DNA from: JABHIE01 sp964584805
GTDB lineage: Bacteria > Planctomycetota > UBA1135
Length of the DNA: 64,000 bases
Direction: 5' to 3'
Assembly (NCBI GenBank): GCA_964584805.1
Contig: CAZPAY010000001.1
Location: forward strand, 186,001 to 250,000
A model generated the notes under the pieces. The model was not told the DNA's origin, searched no databases, and saw nothing but the letters and a program-made list of their open reading frames with translations. Of the stretch, positions 1-9,736 are shown piece after piece (positions within the stretch are counted from its first letter, which is position 1; each line of letters begins with the position of its first letter). The translations under genes and the position numbers were made by a program.

Positions 1-2762
<2,762 letters not shown>

Positions 2763-2773
2763 CCCTAGCACCC

Positions 2774-2802
2774 TAAGTATGAGTGGACGTGGCAATTGCC
2801 AA
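2774..2802 (-). promoter_or_regulatory. Probable rpoB-proximal promoter
   Basis: On the minus strand a -35 box TTGGCA (2797-2802) is separated by 17 bases from a -10 box TACTTA (2774-2779), and the rpoB ATG follows 11 bases later. The predicted transcript would have a leader of only a few bases. The palindrome GGCAATTGCC (2791-2800) overlaps the -35 box. This would supplement read-through from the ribosomal protein genes. Confidence 0.5.
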
Positions 2803-2846
2803 TACTGCTTTCGCGTGCACAGCGAAAATCAGGTATGGCGAGGGAT

Positions 2847-2922
2847 GCCCCACCTGCGAAAAAAATGCAGGGTGGGCAGACCGACACGCGACCAGAGCCC
2901 GCAATCGCCCAGGCGATTGCGG
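2847..2922 (-). other. Two RNA hairpins in the rplL-rpoB spacer
   Basis: The 204-base spacer holds an 11-base perfect inverted repeat (2899-2909 with 2912-2922, CCGCAATCGCC and its complement) and a second, slightly imperfect stem (2847-2857 with 2867-2877) whose minus-strand loop contains a run of seven T. Neither is followed by a T-run on the minus strand, so simple termination is unlikely. In E. coli the same spacer contains an attenuator and an RNase III site; a similar role here is inference. Confidence 0.55.
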
Positions 2923-2966
2923 ACCATGGTTGGCCGGTTGCAAAATCAACAATGAGTTGATTTCTT

Positions 2967-3368
2967 CTAGTCAATCTTGACGGTAGCGCCGGCTTCCTCA
3001 AGTTGTTTCTTGAGCTCTTCAGCTTCGTCTTTGCTTGCGCCTTCCTTGATAGCCTTTGGAGCGCTTTCAACAAGCTCTTTGGCCTCTTTCAGACCAAGGC
3101 CTGTGATGCCGCGGACGGCTTTAATGACGTTAATTTTCTTCTCGCCGAAGTTTTCGAGGATGACATCAAAAGATGTCTTCTCTTCCACTTCTTCAGCTTC
3201 TGCGGCAGGGCCAGCAGCAACGGCGACGGGTGCAGCGGCAGAAACGCCCCAGCGCTCTTCCATTGCTTTAACGAGGGTGGCAGCCTGGCCGAGAGGCAAG
3301 GCGTCAAGTTGGGTGAAGAGCGACTCGAGGTCTGAGTCGAGCTCAACTGTTTGGGTTTCTTCGGTCAT
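2967..3368 (-). CDS. rplL: 50S ribosomal protein L7/L12
   Basis: Stalk protein that recruits translational GTPases to the large subunit. The 133 residues show the usual three parts: an N-terminal dimerisation helix region (about 1-40), an Ala/Glu-rich hinge (about 44-63) and a C-terminal domain with the factor-binding motif GLGLKEAKELVE. The length is slightly above the common 120-130 residues because of an acidic N-terminal extension. It follows rplJ by 59 bases and precedes rpoB, the standard order. I see no strong Shine-Dalgarno site before the ATG. Confidence 0.97.
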   Translation of the reverse strand: MTEETQTVELDSDLESLFTQLDALPLGQAATLVKAMEERWGVSAAAPVAVAAGPAAEAEEVEEKTSFDVILENFGEKKINVIKAVRGITGLGLKEAKELVESAPKAIKEGASKDEAEELKKQLEEAGATVKID

Positions 3369-3427
3369 CTAGTAGTACCTGGGTTTGCGATTATTCGCGG
3401 TGATTTTTGGGATAGGCGAGTAACGCG

Positions 3428-3958
3428 TTAAGCGTTGTCGCCCTGATCGGCCCGTGCTTGTACAACGCGAGCGGTGGAAGCTGGAACCTCCTTGAGGAGC
3501 ATGGCAAGTGCACGCGCCGGGCCAGAGATTGCGCCACACAATTGTGCGCGCAAAGTGTCTTTGTCAGCCATATTCGGAATCTGAGCCGCAGCTACAGAAT
3601 CCATTGGGCTGCCATCTAAGAAAGCGCCCTGGAAAACGACTTTGCGCTCATCTGCTTTCCTCCATGCCTTATCAATGGCTTTGGCAGCAGCAAGGGTGGC
3701 ATCAACATCGCCCACCAAGAAAGCGCAAGACCCGCTCCAGGAGTCTTCAGGGATTTCAACACCCACCTCAGCAAGAGCGGTCTTTGCAAGACGCTTTTTA
3801 GTGAGGACCAACTCAGCGCCAACTGAGCGGATGTCATTGCGAAGAGCAAGTGACTCTTCAGAATCAAGTGAAGCCAGGCCAAGAACAACAACACCTTCTT
3901 TGTCTTGAAGAAGCGATGCGTATTCGCGAACCATCCATTTATTTAAGTTGCTTACCAT
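3428..3958 (-). CDS. rplJ: 50S ribosomal protein L10
   Basis: Base of the L7/L12 stalk, binding 23S rRNA through its N-terminal domain and L12 dimers through its C-terminal helix. The 176-residue length is normal. The N-terminal stretch with KEGVVVLGLASLDSEES and the central GAFLDGSPMD region fit the family. It lies between rplA and rplL, and a GAGG ribosome-binding site precedes the ATG, so it is probably translated from the polycistronic message. L10 commonly autoregulates this operon, but I did not identify the leader structure here. Confidence 0.96.
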   Translation of the reverse strand: MVSNLNKWMVREYASLLQDKEGVVVLGLASLDSEESLALRNDIRSVGAELVLTKKRLAKTALAEVGVEIPEDSWSGSCAFLVGDVDATLAAAKAIDKAWRKADERKVVFQGAFLDGSPMDSVAAAQIPNMADKDTLRAQLCGAISGPARALAMLLKEVPASTARVVQARADQGDNA

Positions 3959-3973
3959 TTTGTATGCCTCAAA

Positions 3974-4657
3974 TTAGTGCTTCACATCAACCTTAAGGCC
4001 AGGGCCCATGGTTGTCGTGACGGTTACATTGCAGAAATAAGCACCCTTGGCGGTAGCAGGACGAAGCCCGGCCACGTAATCAATGAATGCGATTGCATTT
4101 TCAGTGAGCTTTTCCTTACTGAAAGAAATCTTGCCCACTGGGACGTGAATGTTTCCCGCTGAATCAACGCGGAACTCAACTTTACCAGCCTTAAACTCAC
4201 CAACAGCTTGACCCACATTAGGAGTCACTGTGCCAGACTTGGGAGAAGGCATTTTGCCGGAGGGGCCCAAAACGCGGCCCAACTTACCGACATGGCGCAT
4301 CATGGAAGGGTGAGCAATGACAATGTCAAAGTCCATCCAGCCACCCGCGACTTTGTCAGCAAGCTCTTCTGAGCCAACTTCAATCGCACCGGCTTCACGC
4401 GCGGCATCGGCCATGTCACCTTCAGCAAAAGCAATGACGCGAACATCTTTGCCCAAGCCGTGTGGCAAGGAAACCGCACCGCGAACCATCTGATCTGACT
4501 TCTTAGGATCAACACCTAAACGAGTGTGAACCTCGACCGTCTCATCAAATTTAGCTGCACGAAGACCTTTGAGAATCTCAAAAGCGCCCTCAACGGTGTG
4601 AACTTGAGTTGAATCTAGACCCTCGCGGTTGGCGAGATAGCGACGACTGTGCTTCAT
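3974..4657 (-). CDS. rplA: 50S ribosomal protein L1
   Basis: rRNA-binding protein of the L1 stalk, involved in release of E-site tRNA and often a translational repressor of rplK-rplA. The 227 residues are of typical length. Family blocks include VRGAVSLPHGLGKDVRV, the MMRHVGKLGRVLGPSGKMPS region and PVGKISFSKEKLTENA. The ATG (4657) directly abuts the rplK stop codon with no spacer, and the site GGAGGG sits just upstream inside rplK, so translation is probably coupled. Confidence 0.97.
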   Translation of the reverse strand: MKHSRRYLANREGLDSTQVHTVEGAFEILKGLRAAKFDETVEVHTRLGVDPKKSDQMVRGAVSLPHGLGKDVRVIAFAEGDMADAAREAGAIEVGSEELADKVAGGWMDFDIVIAHPSMMRHVGKLGRVLGPSGKMPSPKSGTVTPNVGQAVGEFKAGKVEFRVDSAGNIHVPVGKISFSKEKLTENAIAFIDYVAGLRPATAKGAYFCNVTVTTTMGPGLKVDVKH

Positions 4658-5086
4658 CTAATTGCCCTCCACGGTTACGCCCATCGAACGAGCGGTGCCG
4701 GCGATAATTCGCTCAGCAGCCTCAATCGAAGCAGCGTTAAGGTCAGCCATCTTCATCTCGGCGACTTCACGCAACTGAGCTGCGGTCAAGTTACCCACGA
4801 TTTCAGTGCCAATCTCGCTTGCGCCCTTTTCAAGGCCAGCGGCCTTAAGAATGAGAACAGCGGCAGGAGGCTGCTTGTATTCGAGTGAAAAACTACGGTC
4901 TTTGTAAACCGTAATGATGACGGGAATGATGTAGCCGCGCTTATCGGCGGTAGCATCGTTGAACTGCTTGACGAAATCGCCAATCGGCACACCATGTGCA
5001 CCCAAAGCCGGACCAACCGGGGGCGCAGGAGTTGCCTGCCCAGCGGGGCATTGCAGCTTGATTTTTGCAGTAATTTCTTTTGCCAT
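4658..5086 (-). CDS. rplK: 50S ribosomal protein L11
   Basis: Component of the GTPase-associated centre with L10 and L12; target of thiopeptides and needed for RelA activation in other bacteria. The 142 residues match the family closely: the N-terminal proline-rich block PAGQATPAPPVGPALGAHGV binds factors, and the C-terminal domain ends in ARSMGVTVEG. A good ribosome-binding site GGGAGGG lies a few bases before the ATG. It follows nusG by 72 bases, as in most bacteria. Confidence 0.98.
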   Translation of the reverse strand: MAKEITAKIKLQCPAGQATPAPPVGPALGAHGVPIGDFVKQFNDATADKRGYIIPVIITVYKDRSFSLEYKQPPAAVLILKAAGLEKGASEIGTEIVGNLTAAQLREVAEMKMADLNAASIEAAERIIAGTARSMGVTVEGN

Positions 5087-5158
5087 GTTTTACCCTCCCA
5101 CGAGTGTGGTACGGACGGGAATGTCAGTCAGCAGGAGTGCCAACCAACGGGGGCTGAC

Positions 5159-5725
5159 CTAAATGGGGTCGACCAGCCAGTGCTCGATCTCGATGGTTGT
5201 GGCACGACCAAAAATCGTAACCGCAATCCGTAAAAGACCTTTGTCATCGAGGACATCCTCGACAGAACCATCAAAGCCCTCGAAAGGACCTTCTTTGATC
5301 TGAACCATATCGCCACGCTTAATGCGGATAGCCATACGGGGTGAATCTTCGGTTTCTTCCATCCGTTGCAAGATAGGCTCGACCTCACCCGACTCCATTG
5401 GAGCGGGTGGCATGTCTGCCCCCATGAAACGAATGCCTCTCACCGATTTTAACGCGAACCATACATTTTGGTCTTCTTCCGAAACAGGAAGAATCTCGCC
5501 GCCCCAGTCACCCAAATCAGCATTCACGAGAATGTAACCTGGATAGATCTTGCGCCGAACCACTTTTTTCTTGCCAGACTTAATCTCAGTCACACGCTCA
5601 ACTGGCACGACCACCCGCGGAATACGGTGCTCGAGCCCATCAGCTTTAACACGCAAGGTGAGTTTCTCACCTGTGCTGTCTTCCCGGTTAACCGGGACGC
5701 GAAGGATGTACCAAGAAGCGGACAT
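5159..5725 (-). CDS. nusG: Transcription termination/antitermination factor NusG
   Basis: Processivity factor that binds the RNA polymerase clamp and can link transcription to translation or Rho. The NGN domain covers about residues 4-120 (WYILRVPVNREDS at the start, GYILVNADL inside). The KOW domain begins near residue 132 with RIKRGDMVQIKEGPFEGF. At 188 residues it is normal. A short acidic linker (EVEPILQRMEETEDS) separates the domains. It starts 3 bases after the secE stop codon. Confidence 0.96.
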   Translation of the reverse strand: MSASWYILRVPVNREDSTGEKLTLRVKADGLEHRIPRVVVPVERVTEIKSGKKKVVRRKIYPGYILVNADLGDWGGEILPVSEEDQNVWFALKSVRGIRFMGADMPPAPMESGEVEPILQRMEETEDSPRMAIRIKRGDMVQIKEGPFEGFDGSVEDVLDDKGLLRIAVTIFGRATTIEIEHWLVDPI

Positions 5726-5728
5726 GAT

Positions 5729-6151
5729 TTACTGGAACAAGAGGAAGTTGAAAAGTCGGCCTAAACCCCAATCTGCAAGCGCCAAGAAGCCCATGAGAAT
5801 AAGAATGGTCACGACCACAACGATGGATGAATTCGTCGCCTCGGAGAATGAGGGCCAAGTAACTTTGTTCATTTCGCCCTCGACCTCGATAAGGTGATCA
5901 GCGATTTTGGGTTGGCCTAGCCAACGCATCCAGAGAATACTGCCCACGATAAACACGAGGGTGGCAATCAAAAAAGCCCCTGTCAGAGAAATGCCCAAGA
6001 AAGGCAAATCGCCGAAAGAGTCGCGCAAACTCACACTCTGCCCAAGAGTACCACTCAAGGCATAGCAACCAAATGCGAGCATGCCTTCCCCCGCCCAGAA
6101 CGAAGCCTGGCGGGCATTACGACCTTCATCGGATTTGTGACGGTAAAGCAT
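5729..6151 (-). CDS. secE: Preprotein translocase subunit SecE
   Basis: Small membrane subunit that clamps SecY. The diagnostic segment is the amphipathic helix EVEGEMNKVTWPSFSEA (about 88-104), followed by a transmembrane helix (about 108-133). A further strong membrane helix lies at about 51-78 and a weak hydrophobic stretch near 23-35, so with 140 residues it is longer than the single-helix SecE of many Gram-positives. It lies between rpmG and nusG, the canonical arrangement. Confidence 0.93.
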   Translation of the reverse strand: MLYRHKSDEGRNARQASFWAGEGMLAFGCYALSGTLGQSVSLRDSFGDLPFLGISLTGAFLIATLVFIVGSILWMRWLGQPKIADHLIEVEGEMNKVTWPSFSEATNSSIVVVVTILILMGFLALADWGLGRLFNFLLFQ

Positions 6152-6175
6152 GATGCGAGTAGACCGCAGAGCGGA

Positions 6176-6334
6176 CTAGAGTTTTTTCTCCCGATGGACC
6201 TGGTGGCCGCGACAGAAGCGACAGAACTTTTTCTTCTCTAGCTTGTACTCAGCCCGCTGACGCTTGTGCGTCGTGTAGTTGCGGTTTTTGCACTCAGTGC
6301 ACTCGAGAAAGACGTAGCGTTCTTTGTTTTTCAT
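6176..6334 (-). CDS. rpmG: 50S ribosomal protein L33
   Basis: Short gene of 52 residues read by hand. The protein begins MKNKERYVFLECTECKNRN and ends in HQVHREKKL. It has two CxxC pairs (CTEC and CRFC), so it is the zinc-ribbon form of L33. Placement between tuf and secE is the common rpmG location. The ATG is at 6334 and the TAG at 6176-6178. The hairpin at 6349-6379 separates it from tuf. Confidence 0.95.
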   Translation of the reverse strand: MKNKERYVFLECTECKNRNYTTHKRQRAEYKLEKKKFCRFCRGHQVHREKKL

Positions 6335-6348
6335 GATGAGATGGGTTC

Positions 6349-6379
6349 TGGTCGCCCCACCATTAAGGCAGGGCGACCA
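6349..6379 (-). other. Hairpin between tuf and rpmG
   Basis: A perfect 9-base inverted repeat (TGGTCGCCC at 6349-6357 and its complement at 6371-6379) surrounds a 13-base loop, 6 bases downstream of the tuf stop codon on the minus strand. No T-run follows, so it is more likely an RNA-stability or processing element, or a partial attenuator, than an intrinsic terminator. Confidence 0.55.
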
Positions 6380-6385
6380 AGTGGG

Positions 6386-7591
6386 TTACTCGGAGACCTT
6401 GGCTACAACACCAGCGCCAACCGTGCGGCCACCTTCGCGAATCGCGAAGCGAAGCTGCTCGTCCATGGCGATTGGAGTGTGAAGCTCAACAATCATCTTG
6501 ACATTATCGCCAGGCATGACCATTTCGACACCTTCTGGCAACTTGATTGTGCCCGTTACATCAGTTGTACGGAAGTAGAACTGAGGACGGTAACCATCAA
6601 AGAATGGCTTGTGACGACCGCCTTCTTCCTTTTTAAGGATGTAGACTTCCGACTCAAACTTGGTGTGAGGAGTGATCGAGCCAGGCTTAGCCAAAACTTG
6701 GCCGCGCTGAACTTCGTCTTTCTTAACACCGCGAAGAAGGATACCGCAGTTGTCACCAGCACGGCCCTCACTGAGGGTCTTCTGGAACATCTCAACACCT
6801 GTGCAAGTGGTAGAAACGGTTTCTTTCATGCCAACGATTTCAATGGCATCGCCAACGTTCACGATGCCGGACTCGACACGACCGGTCACAACAGTACCGC
6901 GACCTTCGATTGAGAAGACATCTTCCACAGGCATGAGGAATGATTTGTCGACATCACGCTCAGGCTCTGGAATGTGTGAATCAACCGCTTCCATCAACTC
7001 GTTGATGCATGCGTAGCGAGGATCATCCATGCCAGCGCCTTCTTCCATTGCCTGCATGGCGCCGAGAGCGGAACCAGAAATGATTGGAATGTTGTCGCCG
7101 TCGAAGTCGTACTCAGAAAGCAATTCGCGGATTTCCATTTCGACGAGCTCAAGAAGCTCTTCGTCGTCAACAAGGTCGGCCTTGTTCATGAAAATGACGA
7201 GCGCTGGCACGTTAACCTGCTTAGCGAGCAGAATGTGCTCGCGAGTCTGAGGCATAGGACCATCGTTAGCAGCCACAACCAAGATGCCGCCGTCCATTTG
7301 CGCGGCGCCAGTGATCATGTTTTTAACATAGTCAGCGTGACCCGGGCAGTCAACGTGAGCGTAATGACGGTTTTCCGTCTCGTACTCAACGTGAGCTGTT
7401 GAAATCGTGATGCCTCGGGCTTTTTCTTCCGGGGCCTTATCAATTTCATCAAAGGCTTTGGCGGTACCGCCAGATTTTTGGGCGAGATAGCCCGTGATTG
7501 CTGCGGTCAGCGTTGTCTTACCGTGGTCGACGTGACCAATGGTGCCAACGTTAACGTGCGGCTTTGTGCGTTCGAAGACTTCTTTGGCCAT
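6386..7591 (-). CDS. tuf: Elongation factor Tu
   Basis: GTPase that delivers aminoacyl-tRNA to the ribosome. The 401 residues show all signatures: G1 GHVDHGKTTL near residue 19, the switch I block EEKARGITI, G3 DCPGHADYVKNMITG, G4 NKAD and G5 SGSAL, then the two beta-barrel domains ending RTVGAGVV. It is the last member of a tRNA-tuf unit whose order equals E. coli tufB. No fusA or rpsG/rpsL genes are adjacent, so this copy is not in the str operon. Confidence 0.98.
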   Translation of the reverse strand: MAKEVFERTKPHVNVGTIGHVDHGKTTLTAAITGYLAQKSGGTAKAFDEIDKAPEEKARGITISTAHVEYETENRHYAHVDCPGHADYVKNMITGAAQMDGGILVVAANDGPMPQTREHILLAKQVNVPALVIFMNKADLVDDEELLELVEMEIRELLSEYDFDGDNIPIISGSALGAMQAMEEGAGMDDPRYACINELMEAVDSHIPEPERDVDKSFLMPVEDVFSIEGRGTVVTGRVESGIVNVGDAIEIVGMKETVSTTCTGVEMFQKTLSEGRAGDNCGILLRGVKKDEVQRGQVLAKPGSITPHTKFESEVYILKKEEGGRHKPFFDGYRPQFYFRTTDVTGTIKLPEGVEMVMPGDNVKMIVELHTPIAMDEQLRFAIREGGRTVGAGVVAKVSE

Positions 7592-7710
7592 CGTATTTGT
7601 TCCGCTTAACGGTAGTAGGTTTGAGTGAGTTTTGAATCGGCGAAGCCGATGATGAGAGAGTTGCTACAGGCAGTTAGCCCGAAGCGGGACGACCCAGGAG
7701 GGCCATTTGC

Positions 7711-7785
<75 letters not shown>

Positions 7786-7824
7786 GATCTCGCAATGCGA
7801 GAGCGCTTAGGTGGACGCAAGGAA

Positions 7825-7898
7825 TGGAGCGGGTGATGGGAATCGAACCCACGTGACCAGCTTGGAAGGCTGGGGCTCTACCATTGAGCTACACCCGC
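7825..7898 (-). tRNA. glyT: tRNA-Gly (anticodon TCC)
   Basis: The acceptor pair is GCGGGTG with CACCCGC. The anticodon stem CCAGC/GCTGG holds the loop CTTCCAA, giving anticodon TCC. The T-loop is TTCGATT and the CCA end is encoded. It sits between tRNA-Tyr and tRNA-Thr(GGT), like glyT in E. coli. Confidence 0.95.
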
Positions 7899-7916
7899 CC
7901 AAAATTGAGTAGAGGC

Positions 7917-8001
7917 TGGTGGGGAGGAGAGGATTCGAACCTCTGAAGGCTGAGCCAATGGATTTACAGTCCATCCCGTTTGACCGCTTCGGTACCTCCC
8001 C
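7917..8001 (-). tRNA. tyrU: tRNA-Tyr (anticodon GTA)
   Basis: This is a class II tRNA of 85 bases with a long variable arm, as expected for bacterial tRNA-Tyr. The acceptor pair is GGGGAGG with CCTCCCC. The anticodon loop CTGTAAA gives GTA, and the stem is ATGGA/TCCAT. The CCA end is encoded. Confidence 0.95.
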
Positions 8002-8073
8002 GAAAAACCCAGCAGGTTTCCAGAAGCATCCAGTTAATTTAAAGAGAACACCCCCAATCACAGGCCCACGACA

Positions 8074-8149
8074 TGGAGCTAGCGAAGGGACTCGAACCCT
8101 TGACCACCGGTTTACAAAACCGGAGCTCTACCAACTGAGCCACGCTAGC
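8074..8149 (-). tRNA. thrU: tRNA-Thr (anticodon TGT)
   Basis: The acceptor pair is GCTAGCG with CGCTAGC. The anticodon stem CCGGT/ACCGG holds the loop TTTGTAA, so the anticodon is TGT. The T-loop is TTCGAGT and the CCA end is encoded. It is the first gene of the tRNA-tuf transcription unit, just after the promoter at 8180-8207. Confidence 0.95.
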
Positions 8150-8179
8150 CTTGTCATGCCTGTGAGAAAGGGGCCGAAT

Positions 8180-8207
8180 ATCATACGGCCCTAAGCGAAT
8201 GAGTCAA
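8180..8207 (-). promoter_or_regulatory. Promoter of the tRNA-tuf operon
   Basis: On the minus strand a -35 box TTGACT (8202-8207) and a -10 box TATGAT (8180-8185) are separated by 16 bases. Transcription would begin near 8173, about 24 bases before the first tRNA. A GC-rich stretch (CGGCCCC) follows the -10 box, as in stable-RNA promoters under stringent control. It is one of the few promoters in the window with both hexamers near consensus. Confidence 0.7.
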
Positions 8208-8255
8208 CAACAGGTTGCAGAAAAATCCGCGCAAAATCCGCTTTTTTCGGATTTC

Positions 8256-9362
8256 CTAGCCCATTGGCCAGTCCGACACAGATTCCTGTCTTCCCAAGTC
8301 GGAAAAACGCTCTTTGCACTCCAGAATCGTAACGCCCCCGAGGCGCGCTAAGAGTGCAGAAGCCAACTCTAAACACAAAACGCCCTCAGCCACCACTGCA
8401 GCCGCTTCAATCACGCAAACATCACTGCGCTCATAGGTCGCTCGAGCCTCCCGGCCAGTCGCTAGATCTACGGAAGCCACCCCATGTCGCAAAGTCGGGA
8501 TGGGCTTGCAAACTGCGCGTAGGCAGATGGATTCCCCTGTAGTCAAGCCACCTTCGATGCCACCTGAAGAATTCGACAGTCGGCCCAAACCGGACCAACC
8601 ACTTGAGTTAGGGCGGATTTCGTCATGATAATCACGGCCCGAAACCCCAGCGCCCGAAAAACCAAGGCCCACCTCAACGCCCTTGACGGATGGAATCGTC
8701 GCCAACGCCCCCATCAAGCGCGCATCAAGCCGATCTGCGGGCTGGGCGTATCCACCCAATCCCGGCGGACAGCCATCCGCCACCACAGTAAAAACGCCGC
8801 CCAAGGAGTCGCCCTCTTGTCGTGCGGCATCAATTCGAACCTCGCAAGCTGCGGGGTCGGAAAAGAGCACATCGGCAACGGATTCGACCTGGCTCCTCAC
8901 TTGGATGCCAAAAAGTGCCAAAAACTGGCGCGCCACCTCACCTAAAGCGGTGCGCGCGGCGGTCTCACGAGCCGAGGCGCGCTCAAGGATGGCGCGCACA
9001 TCTCGGTTTTTATGCCGCAAAACACCTGGCAAATCGGCATGGCCTGGCCGCGGGCAACTCAATTGCGGCAAAACATCTATTTGAGTATCACTATTGCCAA
9101 TCTGCAAAACCAGTGGCGTGCCCAAAGATTGCCCCAACTTAACACCCGCCAATACCGCCAATTCATCTTTTTCAAAACCAGCACGCAAACCACGGCCAGG
9201 GCCTTCCCACCGACGCCGAAGCCCAGCACGGATGGCATCCAGGTCAATGGGCATTCCGTAAGGCAGGCCCTCAAGTGTTGCAATCAGGCAAGGGCCATGT
9301 GATTCACCGGCTGTGGCCCAAGACAAGCCATGCAGGCGAGGAGATTGCTTTGCGCCGCTCAT
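8256..9362 (-). CDS. aroC: Chorismate synthase
   Basis: Final enzyme of the shikimate pathway, converting EPSP to chorismate with reduced FMN. The 368 residues begin with the family signature GESHG (AGESHGPCLIATLEG), followed by RPGHAD and ERASARETAARTALGEVA. The third signature is divergent: the usual RHDPCVVPRAVPV reads RSDVCVIEAAAVV, though its arginine and aspartate remain. The ATG overlaps the stop of the upstream response regulator by 4 bases. It may be a fast-evolving lineage variant; activity seems likely because the core motifs are kept. Confidence 0.92.
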   Translation of the reverse strand: MSGAKQSPRLHGLSWATAGESHGPCLIATLEGLPYGMPIDLDAIRAGLRRRWEGPGRGLRAGFEKDELAVLAGVKLGQSLGTPLVLQIGNSDTQIDVLPQLSCPRPGHADLPGVLRHKNRDVRAILERASARETAARTALGEVARQFLALFGIQVRSQVESVADVLFSDPAACEVRIDAARQEGDSLGGVFTVVADGCPPGLGGYAQPADRLDARLMGALATIPSVKGVEVGLGFSGAGVSGRDYHDEIRPNSSGWSGLGRLSNSSGGIEGGLTTGESICLRAVCKPIPTLRHGVASVDLATGREARATYERSDVCVIEAAAVVAEGVLCLELASALLARLGGVTILECKERFSDLGRQESVSDWPMG

Positions 9363-9736
9363 TTCGATGAAACCTGGTTGTACACGCGAAAGACCTCAGT
9401 GGCCATAGCTAAGACATCGAAGGGCTTCCCAATAATCCTTTGGAATCCCGGGAGCGAATCTAGGCCCAACGCCATCGGGTCTTCGGGCGTCCCCGTCACT
9501 ATCCAAAATGCGGGCAGTAAACCGCGCTCAGCCCAATCGCGCGCGCAATCCGCTCCAGTACGCCCACCCCCCAAATGCAAGTCGAGCAGCAGGCAAGCAA
9601 CCTCACCGCTAACCAGATGCACCTCGGCCTCTTCAGCGGTGGCTGCCACCACAACATCTGCACCCGTGGTGGAAATAGCCAGCTCAATCAAATCGCGCAA
9701 TGACGCGTCATTATCGAAAACTAAAACTTTGCTCAT
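9359..9736 (-). CDS. Single-domain response regulator (REC)
   Basis: Stand-alone receiver domain of 125 residues without an output domain. The acidic pair is D8/D10 (VFDND), the phosphoacceptor is D52 (LLLDLHLGG), the switch threonine is T81 (IVTGTP) and the conserved lysine is K104 (IGKPF), so it should be phosphorylatable. It is translationally coupled on both sides by ATGA overlaps with mutS2 (upstream) and aroC (downstream). No histidine kinase is encoded nearby, so its partner is unknown. CheY- or SpoOF-like relay function is only a possibility. Confidence 0.88.
   Translation of the reverse strand: MSKVLVFDNDASLRDLIELAISTTGADVVVAATAEEAEVHLVSGEVACLLLDLHLGGGRTGADCARDWAERGLLPAFWIVTGTPEDPMALGLDSLPGFQRIIGKPFDVLAMATEVFRVYNQVSSK

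Noticed and set aside
8171..8191. GGGCCG/CGGCCC stem at the tRNA promoter as an aroC terminator
   Set aside because: It spans the -10 box of the tRNA promoter and has no T-run; the promoter explanation fits better.
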